DNA from: Saccharibacillus alkalitolerans
GTDB taxonomy: Bacteria; Bacillota; Bacilli; Paenibacillales; Paenibacillaceae
Length of the DNA stretch: 64,000 nt
Direction of reading: 5' to 3'
Assembly: GCF_011090185.1 (NCBI RefSeq)
Contig: NZ_JAAFGS010000001.1
Location: 806,001-870,000 of the forward strand
The position numbers were made by a program, and so were the translations under genes. Under the pieces are notes generated by a model. It was given only the letters and a program-made list of their open reading frames with translations, had not been told where the DNA came from and did not search any database. Below are positions 17,343 through 25,095 of the stretch, in pieces; the first letter of the stretch is position 1, and each line of letters opens with the position of its first letter.

Positions 17343-18115
17343 ATACAAGCTTAACGACGGAATCGAAACATACGTCTCGACGTTCCTCGGGTGCTTCGCA
17401 GAGCGGCTCTTCCGTCTCTACGGGGCTCGCCCGGCCGGCGGATATCAAGCTGCGGTTGAACGAAGTCTCGCATGCTTACGGGGACGGGGAGTCCGAGCTG
17501 ACCGTGCTGGACGGCCTGTCCTGCACGGTCCGTGCCGGCGAACTGGTAGCCGTGGTCGGTCCTTCCGGTTCGGGCAAGAGCACTTTTTTGTCCATTGCGG
17601 GCGCGCTGCTGACGCCGAGCCGCGGCGAAGCGGAAGTGGGCGGCCGAAATTTGGCGGGACTGAATCCGCAAAAACTGGCCGATCTGCGGCTGCACGAGAT
17701 CGGCTTCATTTTCCAGGGCGCGAATCTTCTGCCCTATCTGAGAGTGGAAGAACAGCTGCGTTTCGTGGCGAAATTGGGGCATGCCGATAAGCGGCAGGCC
17801 GTCCGCCGAGCGGAGGAACTGCTGGAGCGGCTGGGATTGACAAGCCGCCGCCGGCATTATCCGGACAAGCTGTCCGGCGGCGAGCGTCAGCGCGTTGCGG
17901 TGGCGCGGGCGCTGATGAACGATCCGTCGGTCATTTTGGCCGACGAGCCGACGGCGAGTTTGGACGCGGATCGCGGCCGGGACGTGACCCGCCTGCTCGC
18001 GGAGCGGGTCAAAGCGGAAGGCAAAGCGGGCGTGATCGTCACGCACGACGAGCGGATTCTGCCGTACTGCGACCGCGTGCTGCGCCTGGAAGGCGGGCGG
18101 CTGCGGGAAGGGTAA
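17339..18115 (+). CDS. hrtA: ABC exporter ATPase, HrtA-like
   Basis: A 258-residue ATPase overlapping the permease stop as ATGA. Walker A is GPSGSGKST, the Q loop follows EIGFIFQGANLLPYL, the signature is LSGGERQRVAVARAL, Walker B is VILADEPTASLD, and the switch His lies in VIVTHDERILPYCDRVL. It belongs to the MacB/LolD-like class that energises FtsX-type permeases. An N-terminal extension of about 35 Ser/Thr-rich residues is not needed for the fold and could reflect a later true start, though ATG 17339 is well placed for coupling. It would hydrolyse ATP for haem export with HrtB. Confidence 0.87.
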   Translation: MNTSLTTESKHTSRRSSGASQSGSSVSTGLARPADIKLRLNEVSHAYGDGESELTVLDGLSCTVRAGELVAVVGPSGSGKSTFLSIAGALLTPSRGEAEVGGRNLAGLNPQKLADLRLHEIGFIFQGANLLPYLRVEEQLRFVAKLGHADKRQAVRRAEELLERLGLTSRRRHYPDKLSGGERQRVAVARALMNDPSVILADEPTASLDADRGRDVTRLLAERVKAEGKAGVIVTHDERILPYCDRVLRLEGGRLREG

Positions 18116-18157
18116 CGGCGGCAGAACGCTCGGCGCGCGGAAATGCCGGAAGACGGC

Positions 18158-18186
18158 ACCGGTTCTCTGCGGAGAACCGGTTTTTT
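18158..18186 (+). terminator. Terminator of the hss/hrt operon
   Basis: A perfect 10-bp stem ACCGGTTCTC / GAGAACCGGT with loop TGCG is followed by a run of T. Confidence 0.95.
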
Positions 18187-18328
18187 GTATCGTTCAGGCG
18201 TTCGGAGACGCAAAAAATGGTCCCGGAGCATCTAATGACTTAAGAGAAGCTGCTAAGCCGTAGCTGTTTTGTTATTTTGCATACGCTCACAAAATGAGTT
18301 AATCTGGGAATATAAGGAGGTGCTTATC

Positions 18329-18526
18329 GTGTTGGGAGAAGTCGATAAAAAGAAATGGGGCATACTGATCGCGATCTTCCTGCCGCTCGGCGCGCTCGGT
18401 CTTATCTTTCTTCCGAGTCCTCATAGAACCTGGATAGTCCCGGTATTTCTCGCTCTGTTCTGGGTGATCTATTACGTCTGGATCGGTTTGGAAAAACGTA
18501 AAAAGAAGCTCGCCAAAACGGTGTGA
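18329..18526 (+). CDS. Small membrane protein of unknown function
   Basis: A 65-residue protein starting at GTG 18329 (or TTG 18332), 8 nt after TAAGGAGG. A short acidic and basic N-terminus (LGEVDKKKW) precedes two hydrophobic helices (about residues 11-27 and 34-51) and a strongly basic tail (LEKRKKKLAKTV). It looks like a two-pass membrane protein with both ends inside. No family is recognised. It lies between the hrtA terminator and an EEP-family gene that starts 53 nt downstream, so it may be cotranscribed with the latter. Confidence 0.7.
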   Translation: MLGEVDKKKWGILIAIFLPLGALGLIFLPSPHRTWIVPVFLALFWVIYYVWIGLEKRKKKLAKTV

Positions 18527-18579
18527 AAAGGGTATCATAACACCGTAGAAACGTTTCGAAAAATCGGAGGGACTGGAAT

Positions 18580-19416
18580 ATGAGTCAAGCAGCAGGAACA
18601 GGTTCGTCGAGGAACCGGGCGCCTTTGAAGGTCATGACCTTCAATCTGCGGACTTACACCGCGTACGATGCCGGCAACGAATGGACCCAGCGCGCCCCTT
18701 GGGCGGCGGAAACGATCGCGGCGCACGCGCCGTCGATCGCAGGCGTGCAGGAAGCTTATCTGCTTATGTTGGAGGACCTGCAGCGCGAACTGCCGGATTA
18801 TGCTTGGATCGGTCAGGGACGCCGCGGAGGGAGCGAAGACGAGCACTGCGCTATTTTTTATCGTAAAAACGAATTCGAGGTCGTCGGGCAGGGGCAGTTC
18901 TGGCTGTCGGAAACGCCGGACGCCGCAGCTTCGCTCGGCTGGGACAGCGATTATCCGCGAATCTGCACCTGGGGGCGATTCCGCAGCTTGGAATCGGGAG
19001 AAGAACTGCGCGTCTACAATACCCATCTGGATCATATCGGCGAGCGCGCGCGAATCGAAGGCGTCAAGCTGGCCGCTGCGGTCATGCTGAAGCATGACGC
19101 CGAGCACCCGGACAGCGCCGCCGTGCTGATGGGCGACATGAACGGCGGGCCGTCGGATGCTCCCCTGCGTTTTCTGCGCGGAGAGCTGGCGGAAGAAGGG
19201 CCGGTACCTGCCCTGCAGGATGCGTACGACAAGCTTCAAGGGGAATCGGGCCGCACGTTCCACGATTTCGAAGGCGGACTCGAAGGCGAGCCGATCGATT
19301 ACATTTTCGCTGCGGCTCCGCTTCGAGTGCTGCGCAGCGGGATCGACCGGCGCGACTTCGGCGGCCAATACCCGTCCGACCACTATCCGCTGATCGCCGA
19401 GCTGGAACTGGATTAA
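18580..19416 (+). CDS. Endonuclease/exonuclease/phosphatase (EEP) family hydrolase
   Basis: A 278-residue protein with the EEP fold markers: VMTFNLRTY at the start, IAGVQEA with the metal-binding Glu, YNTHLDHIGERAR with the catalytic His, LMGDMNGGPSDAP with Asp and Asn, IDYIFA, and SDHYPLIAELEL at the end. Family members cleave phosphodiester or phosphate-ester bonds in nucleic acids, inositol phosphates or sphingomyelin. No signal peptide is present, so it is probably cytoplasmic. ATG 18580 follows a GGAGGGACTGG site. A terminator follows at 19556. The substrate cannot be decided from the sequence. Confidence 0.9.
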   Translation: MSQAAGTGSSRNRAPLKVMTFNLRTYTAYDAGNEWTQRAPWAAETIAAHAPSIAGVQEAYLLMLEDLQRELPDYAWIGQGRRGGSEDEHCAIFYRKNEFEVVGQGQFWLSETPDAAASLGWDSDYPRICTWGRFRSLESGEELRVYNTHLDHIGERARIEGVKLAAAVMLKHDAEHPDSAAVLMGDMNGGPSDAPLRFLRGELAEEGPVPALQDAYDKLQGESGRTFHDFEGGLEGEPIDYIFAAAPLRVLRSGIDRRDFGGQYPSDHYPLIAELELD

Positions 19417-19555
19417 AGTCCGCTCGCGGCAGGTCCGAACCTGCCGGATGCGGACGGGTCGTATTCCGAAGCATCGGATTTCGAGCAACGAAACGGAATG
19501 CGCCGGAAACCGAATCGATTCGGCTGTTTTAACTTTTCCATCATAATGTTCGACC

Positions 19556-19600
19556 GCTTCCCGTTCGCGCGGCTTTTCGCGCAGACGGGAAGCTTTTTCT
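19556..19600 (+). terminator. Terminator after the EEP hydrolase gene
   Basis: The arms GCTTCCCGT (19556-19564) and ACGGGAAGC (19585-19593) with an inner CGCG pair are followed by TTTTTCTTTTT. Two further palindromes lie in the same gap without T runs: CGGCAGGT/ACCTGCCG near 19428-19446 and CCGAATCGATTCGG at 19510-19523. Confidence 0.8.
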
Positions 19601-19626
19601 TTTTGCCGGACATTCCCAAAAAGTCG

Positions 19627-19657
19627 TTGACCCTCACGCTGCGTGATAGTCTATGCT
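19627..19657 (+). promoter_or_regulatory. MerR/TipA-type promoter-operator with 19-bp spacer
   Basis: TTGACC (19627-19632) and TATGCT (19652-19657) are 19 nt apart. The palindrome TCACGC-T-GCGTGA (19634-19646) fills the spacer. An over-long spacer with a central dyad is the hallmark of MerR-family activation, in which bound regulator untwists the promoter. It lies directly before the MerR/TipA gene, so the gene is autoregulated. Confidence 0.9.
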
Positions 19658-19672
19658 GAATGCAGAAAGAAG

Positions 19673-20452
19673 GTGATCAAAGTCGCGCTGAAAGTCAAAG
19701 AAGTATCGAACCTTGCCGGAGTCAGCGTCCGCACGCTGCATCATTACGACGAGTTGGGACTGTTGAGACCGGAAGCCGTATCGGAATCGGGCTACCGGCT
19801 CTATTCCGACGGCGATCTGGAGCGGCTGCAGCAGATTTTGTTTTTCCGCGAGCTGGGGTTCCCGTTGAGGGAGATCGGCCGGATGCTGGACAATCCCGCG
19901 TTCGATCGGCTTGAAGCCCTAGAGCTGCAGCGACGGATGCTGCAAGAGAAGCTGAAGCATACGCGCCGTATGATTGCCAATATCGACCGAAGTATTTTAC
20001 ATGCCAAAGGAGAGATGGAGATGACGAACGAACAGCGATTCGAAGGGATCGACTTCACGAACGATCCGTACGAACAGGAAGCGCGTGAGCGCTGGGGCGA
20101 TGCCGCGATCGACGAGTCGAAGCGCAGGCTGGCAGACCGCACCCGAACGCCCGAACTGCACGCCGAATTGCAGCAGGAATGGGACGAAAGGATGCGCGCG
20201 ATGGCGGATGCGCGGCATGAAGATCCGTCTTCGCCGAAAGCGCAGCAGCTGATGGAGGAATGGTACGCTTTTCTGGGCAATTTCGGCACGTATTCGTACG
20301 AAGCGTTCGCCGGACTCGGTCAGATGTACGTGCAGGATGAGCGTTTTGCGCGAAACCTCGACCGATACGGCGAAGGTCTCGCGGCTTTCATGAGCGAAGC
20401 GATGGGCGTCTATGCCCGGAACAAGGGGGTACGGGATGAAGATCGAAATTGA
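19673..20452 (+). CDS. MerR-family regulator with TipAS ligand domain
   Basis: The N-terminal MerR helix-turn-helix reads VKEVSNLAGVSVRTLHHYDE, followed by a dimerisation helix and a TipAS domain (about residues 115-255, with GIDFTNDPYEQEARERWGD and MYVQDERFARNLDRYGEG). TipAS domains bind thiopeptide-like or other lipophilic drugs. Start choice is awkward: GTG 19673 overlaps the ribosome site AAGAAGGTGAT, while relatives that begin MAMKVKEV would align with GTC 19682 or CTG 19688. I give the first standard codon (259 residues) and flag the doubt. It is followed, with a 17-nt overlap, by a DUF2268-type gene. Confidence 0.9.
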   Translation: MIKVALKVKEVSNLAGVSVRTLHHYDELGLLRPEAVSESGYRLYSDGDLERLQQILFFRELGFPLREIGRMLDNPAFDRLEALELQRRMLQEKLKHTRRMIANIDRSILHAKGEMEMTNEQRFEGIDFTNDPYEQEARERWGDAAIDESKRRLADRTRTPELHAELQQEWDERMRAMADARHEDPSSPKAQQLMEEWYAFLGNFGTYSYEAFAGLGQMYVQDERFARNLDRYGEGLAAFMSEAMGVYARNKGVRDEDRN

Positions 20453-21341
20453 AGACACGATCGGGCAGTACGAAAGGTGCTTCGCGCTGGCCGAAGAGAA
20501 ACGCGCCGACAATTTTCGTTTTGAAATGATGGGACCATTCGAGCGGATGTGGAACGCGATAGGAGTTCCTCTTCGCTCGCCGGCTCCCGGAGGCTACGAC
20601 GTCGTAATGGCGGCGGACATGCTGGGCTACCTGCCGCTGTCCGACTCGGAACGCGGGCTGCGGGCGCTGGAAGAGATCAAGCGGATGCGAGCCTTGGACA
20701 CGGTGCGCCGGACGCTGAACGACTGCATGCTTTTGGTGGAAAAAGCAGGTCTGCAAATCGAAGCGGTCGCCTTGAAGTTCGGTCTGTACCTCGCGAATCC
20801 CGACAAATTGAAGCTGCAAAAAGGATACTGCGGCTTCGGCGGCATTCCGGGATTTGTTCAGGTGTCCATCTTTCCGAACGAGTATAACAAACCGAGGCTT
20901 CCGGCCATTGTCGCGCACGAGTTCAACCATAATCTGCGATTCTCGCATGCTGCCTGGAATCACGGGAACGTGACGGTCGGCGATTATCTGGTTATCGAAG
21001 GGCTGGCGGAATGTTTTGCTGAAGAATTGTACGGCAGCGAGCGGCTCGGCCCGTGGGTGGAAGAGGCGCGAAAAGGAGGGGGCGATTTCGAGCGCAGCGT
21101 GTCCGTTTTCGGCGAGGCGCTCGGCGTCAAAGGGTTTGCCGAAGTGGCGGGCTATATGTTCGGGGACGAAATCGCGCGCGAACAAGGATATGCGCCCGTC
21201 GGTCTGCCTCCGTTCGCCGGGTACGCCGTAGGCTATGCGGCCGTGCGTTCCTTTTTGAAACGGACGGGCGTCGGCATCGCCGAGGCTTCGATCCTGGGCA
21301 CGGAGGAGATTATTCGGGAGAGCGGCTTTTTTGCGCTATAA
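20436..21341 (+). CDS. DUF2268-type putative zinc protease
   Basis: A 301-residue protein. ATG 20436 follows AAGGGGGTACGGG and overlaps the regulator gene by 17 nt, so translation is likely coupled. The motif VAHEFNHNLRFS is a HExxH-like zinc site in HEFNH form, with a downstream Glu in VIEGLAECFAEELYG; this pairing is typical of DUF2268 proteins, predicted Zn-dependent proteases. There is no signal peptide. Its place behind a TipA-type drug-sensing regulator suggests that it is induced by a drug-like ligand, though its substrate is unknown. Confidence 0.85.
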   Translation: MKIEIEDTIGQYERCFALAEEKRADNFRFEMMGPFERMWNAIGVPLRSPAPGGYDVVMAADMLGYLPLSDSERGLRALEEIKRMRALDTVRRTLNDCMLLVEKAGLQIEAVALKFGLYLANPDKLKLQKGYCGFGGIPGFVQVSIFPNEYNKPRLPAIVAHEFNHNLRFSHAAWNHGNVTVGDYLVIEGLAECFAEELYGSERLGPWVEEARKGGGDFERSVSVFGEALGVKGFAEVAGYMFGDEIAREQGYAPVGLPPFAGYAVGYAAVRSFLKRTGVGIAEASILGTEEIIRESGFFAL

Positions 21342-21369
21342 TAAACGCGTAAAAAGGAGGCTGGAAACG

Positions 21370-22224
21370 ATGAATGACAGGCCCATACGGTTCGAAGAGT
21401 GGAACTCGGCCGATCCGGAGGCCCGGCTGCGTCTGCTGCGGTCGCTGGAAGGATTCGGGGGACACCCTTTCAAGCTGAAGAAAATCACGAGCTTCGGATC
21501 TGGAGAAGAGGCGTTCCCGACCGGAATTTACGAACTCGAAAATTCGGAGTTCGTATTCGTGCCCGGAAGGAGTCTCACACTGGGCTGGGACGGCGTGCGG
21601 CCGGAAGACGCGAAGCTGGCGGAAGCGCTGCGCAAGGAGCTGGAAACCGCGATGAACGCTTCCGTTTCGCCCGAAGAGCTGACGGCTTATTTTCGCGACG
21701 TTTTTTCGCCGCTGCGCGAAGCGTGCGTGCCGCCGATGCTGGTCGAACGCCGGCCGTCGCGGGTAGAAGCGGAAGACGGGGAACTTGTTCATTTGGAGGA
21801 GGTGCGGAAGCGGCTGGCGTCGCAGGGATTCGCGCTGCCGACCGAAGACGAGTGGGAAGCGCTGTGCGGGCAGGGAACTCGGCGTTTTTTTGCGGAGCAT
21901 CTGAACAGGGACATGCTGGAAGCCGCAGCCGAAGATCAAGGATACTGGTATGCCTACGACCTGGAAACTCCCAACGTTTACGGGCTGTATATCGCCTACG
22001 ATCCTTATCTGTACGAGCTGGTCGATGCGCCTTGCCTGGTTAAAGGAGGAGACGGAGGCGGGGCGGCCCACGGCGGCTACCGGGCGCTGGCCGTGCTGCC
22101 GCTGTCGCCGCAATACCGCGATCCGGTCATTTTCGAACTGTCCGACGAAGACGGCTTCGACTTCGACGTGCATGCGAGACGGATCGTCAGACTGATGGAA
22201 CCCGGATCGTCTTTTAACGTATAA
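21370..22224 (+). CDS. Unrecognised cytoplasmic protein with a short FGE-like motif
   Basis: A 284-residue protein; ATG 21370 lies 10 nt after AAGGAGG. It is acidic, with no signal or membrane segment. FALPTEDEWEALCGQGTRRF near residues 155-175 resembles the LPTExEWE segment of formylglycine-generating/SUMF1-like proteins, but the rest does not clearly continue that fold, so only the local resemblance is claimed. It starts 28 nt after the DUF2268 gene and is followed closely by the Bax-inhibitor-like gene, in line with an operon headed by the TipA-type regulator. Confidence 0.72.
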   Translation: MNDRPIRFEEWNSADPEARLRLLRSLEGFGGHPFKLKKITSFGSGEEAFPTGIYELENSEFVFVPGRSLTLGWDGVRPEDAKLAEALRKELETAMNASVSPEELTAYFRDVFSPLREACVPPMLVERRPSRVEAEDGELVHLEEVRKRLASQGFALPTEDEWEALCGQGTRRFFAEHLNRDMLEAAAEDQGYWYAYDLETPNVYGLYIAYDPYLYELVDAPCLVKGGDGGGAAHGGYRALAVLPLSPQYRDPVIFELSDEDGFDFDVHARRIVRLMEPGSSFNV

Positions 22225-22262
22225 GGAGTCATCTGCGCATTTTTGCAAAAAGGATGATGAAA

Positions 22263-23000
22263 ATGGAATCGAGAAACCCCGTATTCAACAAAAAAATGTT
22301 CGACCGCGCCAGGGAAGACCTGATCGGCTCGGGAACGATGACGGTCGGCGGCACGGTGCATAAGACGTTCGTCATGCTGCTTCTGCTGATCGGCGGCGCG
22401 GCTTACACCTGGTACCGATTCAATCAAGGACAGGACGTCTACGGCATCATGATCGCGGGAGTCGTGCTGGGGCTGATCGCGGCGTTGGTGACGACCTTCG
22501 TGCCGAAAGCCGCCTTTATTACCGCTCCGCTGTACGCGATCTTCGAAGGTCTGGCACTCGGGGCTCTATCGGCCGCGTTCGAGATGCAGTACCCGGGCAT
22601 CGTGCTGAACGCGGTGTTGATCACCGTCGGCACGTTGTTCGCGATGCTGCTGCTCTACGTGACGAGAATCATCAAAGTGACGCCGAGCTTCCGGACGGGG
22701 ATTATCATGGCGACGTTTGCCATCATGCTGGTGTACCTGTTCGACTTCGTGCTGGGCTTCTTCGGGGTCAACGTTCCGTTCATTCACGAATCCGGCCTGA
22801 TCGGCATCGGCATCAGCCTGTTCGTAGTCGTCATCGCGGCGCTGAATCTGCTGCTGGATTTCGACTTTATCGAACAGGGTACCGGTTCCGGCGCTCCGAA
22901 GCATATGGAATGGTACGGCGCGTTCGGATTGATGGTCACGCTCGTGTGGCTGTATCTGGAAGTATTGAAGCTGCTGTCGAAGTTCGCGAAAAGGGACTGA
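22263..23000 (+). CDS. Bax-inhibitor-1/YccA family membrane protein
   Basis: A 245-residue protein with seven hydrophobic helices and a cytoplasmic N-terminus (ESRNPVFNKKMFDR). Family markers include MTVGGTVHKTFVMLLLL, FEGLALGALSAAFE, and the buried acidic residues in NLLLDFDFIEQG, which correspond to the pH-sensing Asp pair of the BsYetJ-like calcium-leak branch. ATG codons at 22254 and 22257 lie in the AAAAAGGATG ribosome site, so ATG 22263 is preferred. It is the last gene of the run starting at 19673 and ends at a strong terminator. Confidence 0.9.
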   Translation: MESRNPVFNKKMFDRAREDLIGSGTMTVGGTVHKTFVMLLLLIGGAAYTWYRFNQGQDVYGIMIAGVVLGLIAALVTTFVPKAAFITAPLYAIFEGLALGALSAAFEMQYPGIVLNAVLITVGTLFAMLLLYVTRIIKVTPSFRTGIIMATFAIMLVYLFDFVLGFFGVNVPFIHESGLIGIGISLFVVVIAALNLLLDFDFIEQGTGSGAPKHMEWYGAFGLMVTLVWLYLEVLKLLSKFAKRD

Positions 23001-23048
23001 TCGCGGCGGCAGGCCGCGGAATAAATCCGCATAACCGAATCATTGTCC

Positions 23049-23087
23049 AAAAGCCCGGGATCGCCTGCTGCGATTCCGGGCTTTTTT
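23049..23087 (+). terminator. Terminator after the Bax-inhibitor-like gene
   Basis: The stem AAAGCCCGG-ATCGC / GCGAT-CCGGGCTTT is followed by a T run. The following gene converges, and the A-rich flank may also help to stop it. Confidence 0.9.
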
Positions 23088-23124
23088 CGCAAGCTGAAGT
23101 CGTAAGCCGGAGCTTGAGTGGGGA

Positions 23125-24189
23125 TTAGGCTTTCTTCCGGCTGTGGAACTCCGCGACGGCCGCGGCCAGTTTGTTCCGAGCCTGCGTAAGCTGCTCCTCC
23201 GTGCCGCCTTTTTCCAAAGCGCGTTCGGCGTCGCGGATTGCCCGGCGCAGCGCGCCGAAGGCGGAAGCCGGATATTGGCCGGAACGGATGCCTTTCGGCA
23301 GGCCGAGCAGCGGCCGTGCCGTTTCGAGATCGGCGGCGAGGGCGGAAGAGGCGCCGTCCTCTCGAGGCAGTGCCTCATAGGCCGCTTGAAGCCGGTCGAA
23401 CGCTGTCTGGACCGCTTCGGGTGAGGCCATGACGGCAAGCTGCGTTTCCAGTGCGCGAACCGCCGTGCCGAATTCGCCTGTCTGCGCTTCGGTCCATTGT
23501 CCGGCCGCCGTTCTCTTCAGCACATCGGCGCGGTATTGGAACGCTTGTTCGAGCATCGCTTTTCTTCCGTTTCGGCGGTCTTCGAAATCGACCATGAAGT
23601 TTTGGTATTCCCAGAATAAAGGCCGGATGCCGGCATCCCAGTAAGATTGGAACACAAGGTCATACATCCGGTCCCGTATCGAAGCGATTTCGTCCATGGC
23701 CCGCTCGGCTTCGGTTTCGGTCCATTGTCCGGGTTCGTTGCCGAACTCGGTATGGAGATGAAGCTGCATTTCCGTTTCCAACAGCAGCCGGTCGATCTCG
23801 TAGCCGCTCTCGCCCCAGTACAGCGTATAGGAAGGAAAGGCGTCCAACTGCTTTAAGGCGTCCGCAAGTTCTTCTCTCGTCGAAGCAGGGTCGAAAGCGG
23901 TGGAAAACAGGTTAAGGCTCGCCTGCTTGAACACCGGATAGTATTCTTCATAATCATAGGCGGATTTGTGGATTTCATTGAACTGGTACATGGCTCTGGA
24001 TTGGTTGAATATACGGGCGCGCTCGGCGTCCTCGAGACCGATGCCCGAAGGAGTTCGGCTGTCGGACGAATCCGCTGCGGAAAAGGCGCCTTCGCTGTGG
24101 GCTAACGCGGGAAGGGAACCCAGGAAGAACAGGACGGCGAAGAAAAGCAGCGTCGGTTTGAATCCTTTTTTACGCTTGAACACGTTCAA
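23125..24189 (-). CDS. Secreted protein of unknown function with helical C-terminal repeats
   Basis: A 354-residue protein. The first in-frame ATG (24267) lacks a ribosome site, while TTG 24187-24189 lies 8 nt after AAAGGAGG and starts a clear signal peptide (NVFKRKKGFKPTLLFFAVLF, then FLGSLPALAHSEG). The mature part is helical and acidic, with many Trp, Tyr and Glu residues (ESGYEIDRLLLETEMQLHLH). The last 80 residues (RRAIRDAERALEKGGTEEQL) resemble the FIVAR-type three-helix modules of Gram-positive surface proteins. No LPXTG signal is present. It lies 74 nt downstream of another secreted-protein gene on the same strand, probably as one operon. Confidence 0.78.
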   Translation of the reverse strand: MNVFKRKKGFKPTLLFFAVLFFLGSLPALAHSEGAFSAADSSDSRTPSGIGLEDAERARIFNQSRAMYQFNEIHKSAYDYEEYYPVFKQASLNLFSTAFDPASTREELADALKQLDAFPSYTLYWGESGYEIDRLLLETEMQLHLHTEFGNEPGQWTETEAERAMDEIASIRDRMYDLVFQSYWDAGIRPLFWEYQNFMVDFEDRRNGRKAMLEQAFQYRADVLKRTAAGQWTEAQTGEFGTAVRALETQLAVMASPEAVQTAFDRLQAAYEALPREDGASSALAADLETARPLLGLPKGIRSGQYPASAFGALRRAIRDAERALEKGGTEEQLTQARNKLAAAVAEFHSRKKA

Positions 24190-24263
24190 GGGAGAAACCT
24201 CCTTTTTTCGATAAGAAGCTGCCCTGCGAAACGGACGGAAACGGAAGGAGCGCGAAACCGGCC

Positions 24264-24896
24264 TCAAGGATTCGGATGATCATGGAAATACAAATCGGCT
24301 TCGATGAATTCCCGATAGATGGCATACCCGTCTTCGCCCGCATGCAGGCGTTCCCGCAAAGAGCTCATCTTGTCGACGAATGCGTCTACTTTTTCCTGCG
24401 AATAGCCGCCGGGTTGGTCGCTGACGGGAAAATGCAAAATGAAGTAGCTGGACATTTTAATCAAAATGTACGAGGTATTCGGCATGCCTTTATCAAAAAA
24501 GTCTTTCTGGGAAAGTCTGATATATTTCAGCGCTCTTGCCAATCGGGAAGGGGTAGAGTTCGCGTCCTGGGCGATGGATGTCGTCTCGGCGACGATCCGG
24601 TCGGTGAAAGGTCCCGCGTATTCGTCGATCAGGCTTCCGTGCAGGGCGGACGACGTCATCATCGAGGAAGATTCTTTGAAAACCCGGATCTCGTACAGCA
24701 GCTGCGCGCGAACCGGATCGTCCGGCGGAGCGGGGGCTTCGCTGGCGGCATAAACGGCACTGCCGAAAAGGGCGGACGGAAGCGGCGCAAAAAGCAGCGG
24801 CACAGCCAACGACGCCGAGGCGAGGCTCAGCAGAGTCTTTTTCCCAAGGCTATTCGATTGGACATTCTTCCTAAGTATGTATTCTATCCAAACCAT
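24264..24896 (-). CDS. Secreted protein of unknown function
   Basis: A 210-residue protein with an N-terminal signal (KKTLLSLASASLAVPLLFAP, cleavage probably after AVYAA near residue 51). ATG 24896 is the only usable start in frame but has no convincing ribosome site, and a TATAAA box (minus strand, 24909-24914) sits only about 13 nt upstream, so either the message is nearly leaderless or the start is mis-set. The mature part is helical (YSQEKVDAFVDKMSSLRERL). No family is recognised. It precedes and is probably cotranscribed with the secreted-protein gene at 23125. Confidence 0.7.
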   Translation of the reverse strand: MVWIEYILRKNVQSNSLGKKTLLSLASASLAVPLLFAPLPSALFGSAVYAASEAPAPPDDPVRAQLLYEIRVFKESSSMMTSSALHGSLIDEYAGPFTDRIVAETTSIAQDANSTPSRLARALKYIRLSQKDFFDKGMPNTSYILIKMSSYFILHFPVSDQPGGYSQEKVDAFVDKMSSLRERLHAGEDGYAIYREFIEADLYFHDHPNP

Positions 24897-25025
24897 AAAC
24901 CGGGGGCTTTTTATAGAAACATAAAAAACTAAAAATATAATAATTTTACATTTATCGCGAGCGAGAAGGACGGGTTTTACAAATTGAAAATCGTCTGTTC
25001 CCGCGGAACCCGAACGAACACGCGC

Positions 25026-25062
25026 AAAAAAAGCCTGTCGTCCGCCGCCGGCGGGACAGGCT
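25026..25062 (-). terminator. Terminator of acsA
   Basis: On the minus strand the stem GCCTGTC / GACAGGC encloses GC-rich sequence and is followed by seven T. Confidence 0.9.
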
Positions 25063-25095
25063 CTTCCGTTTTGCTTCCGTTTTCGCCTTGGCTCC

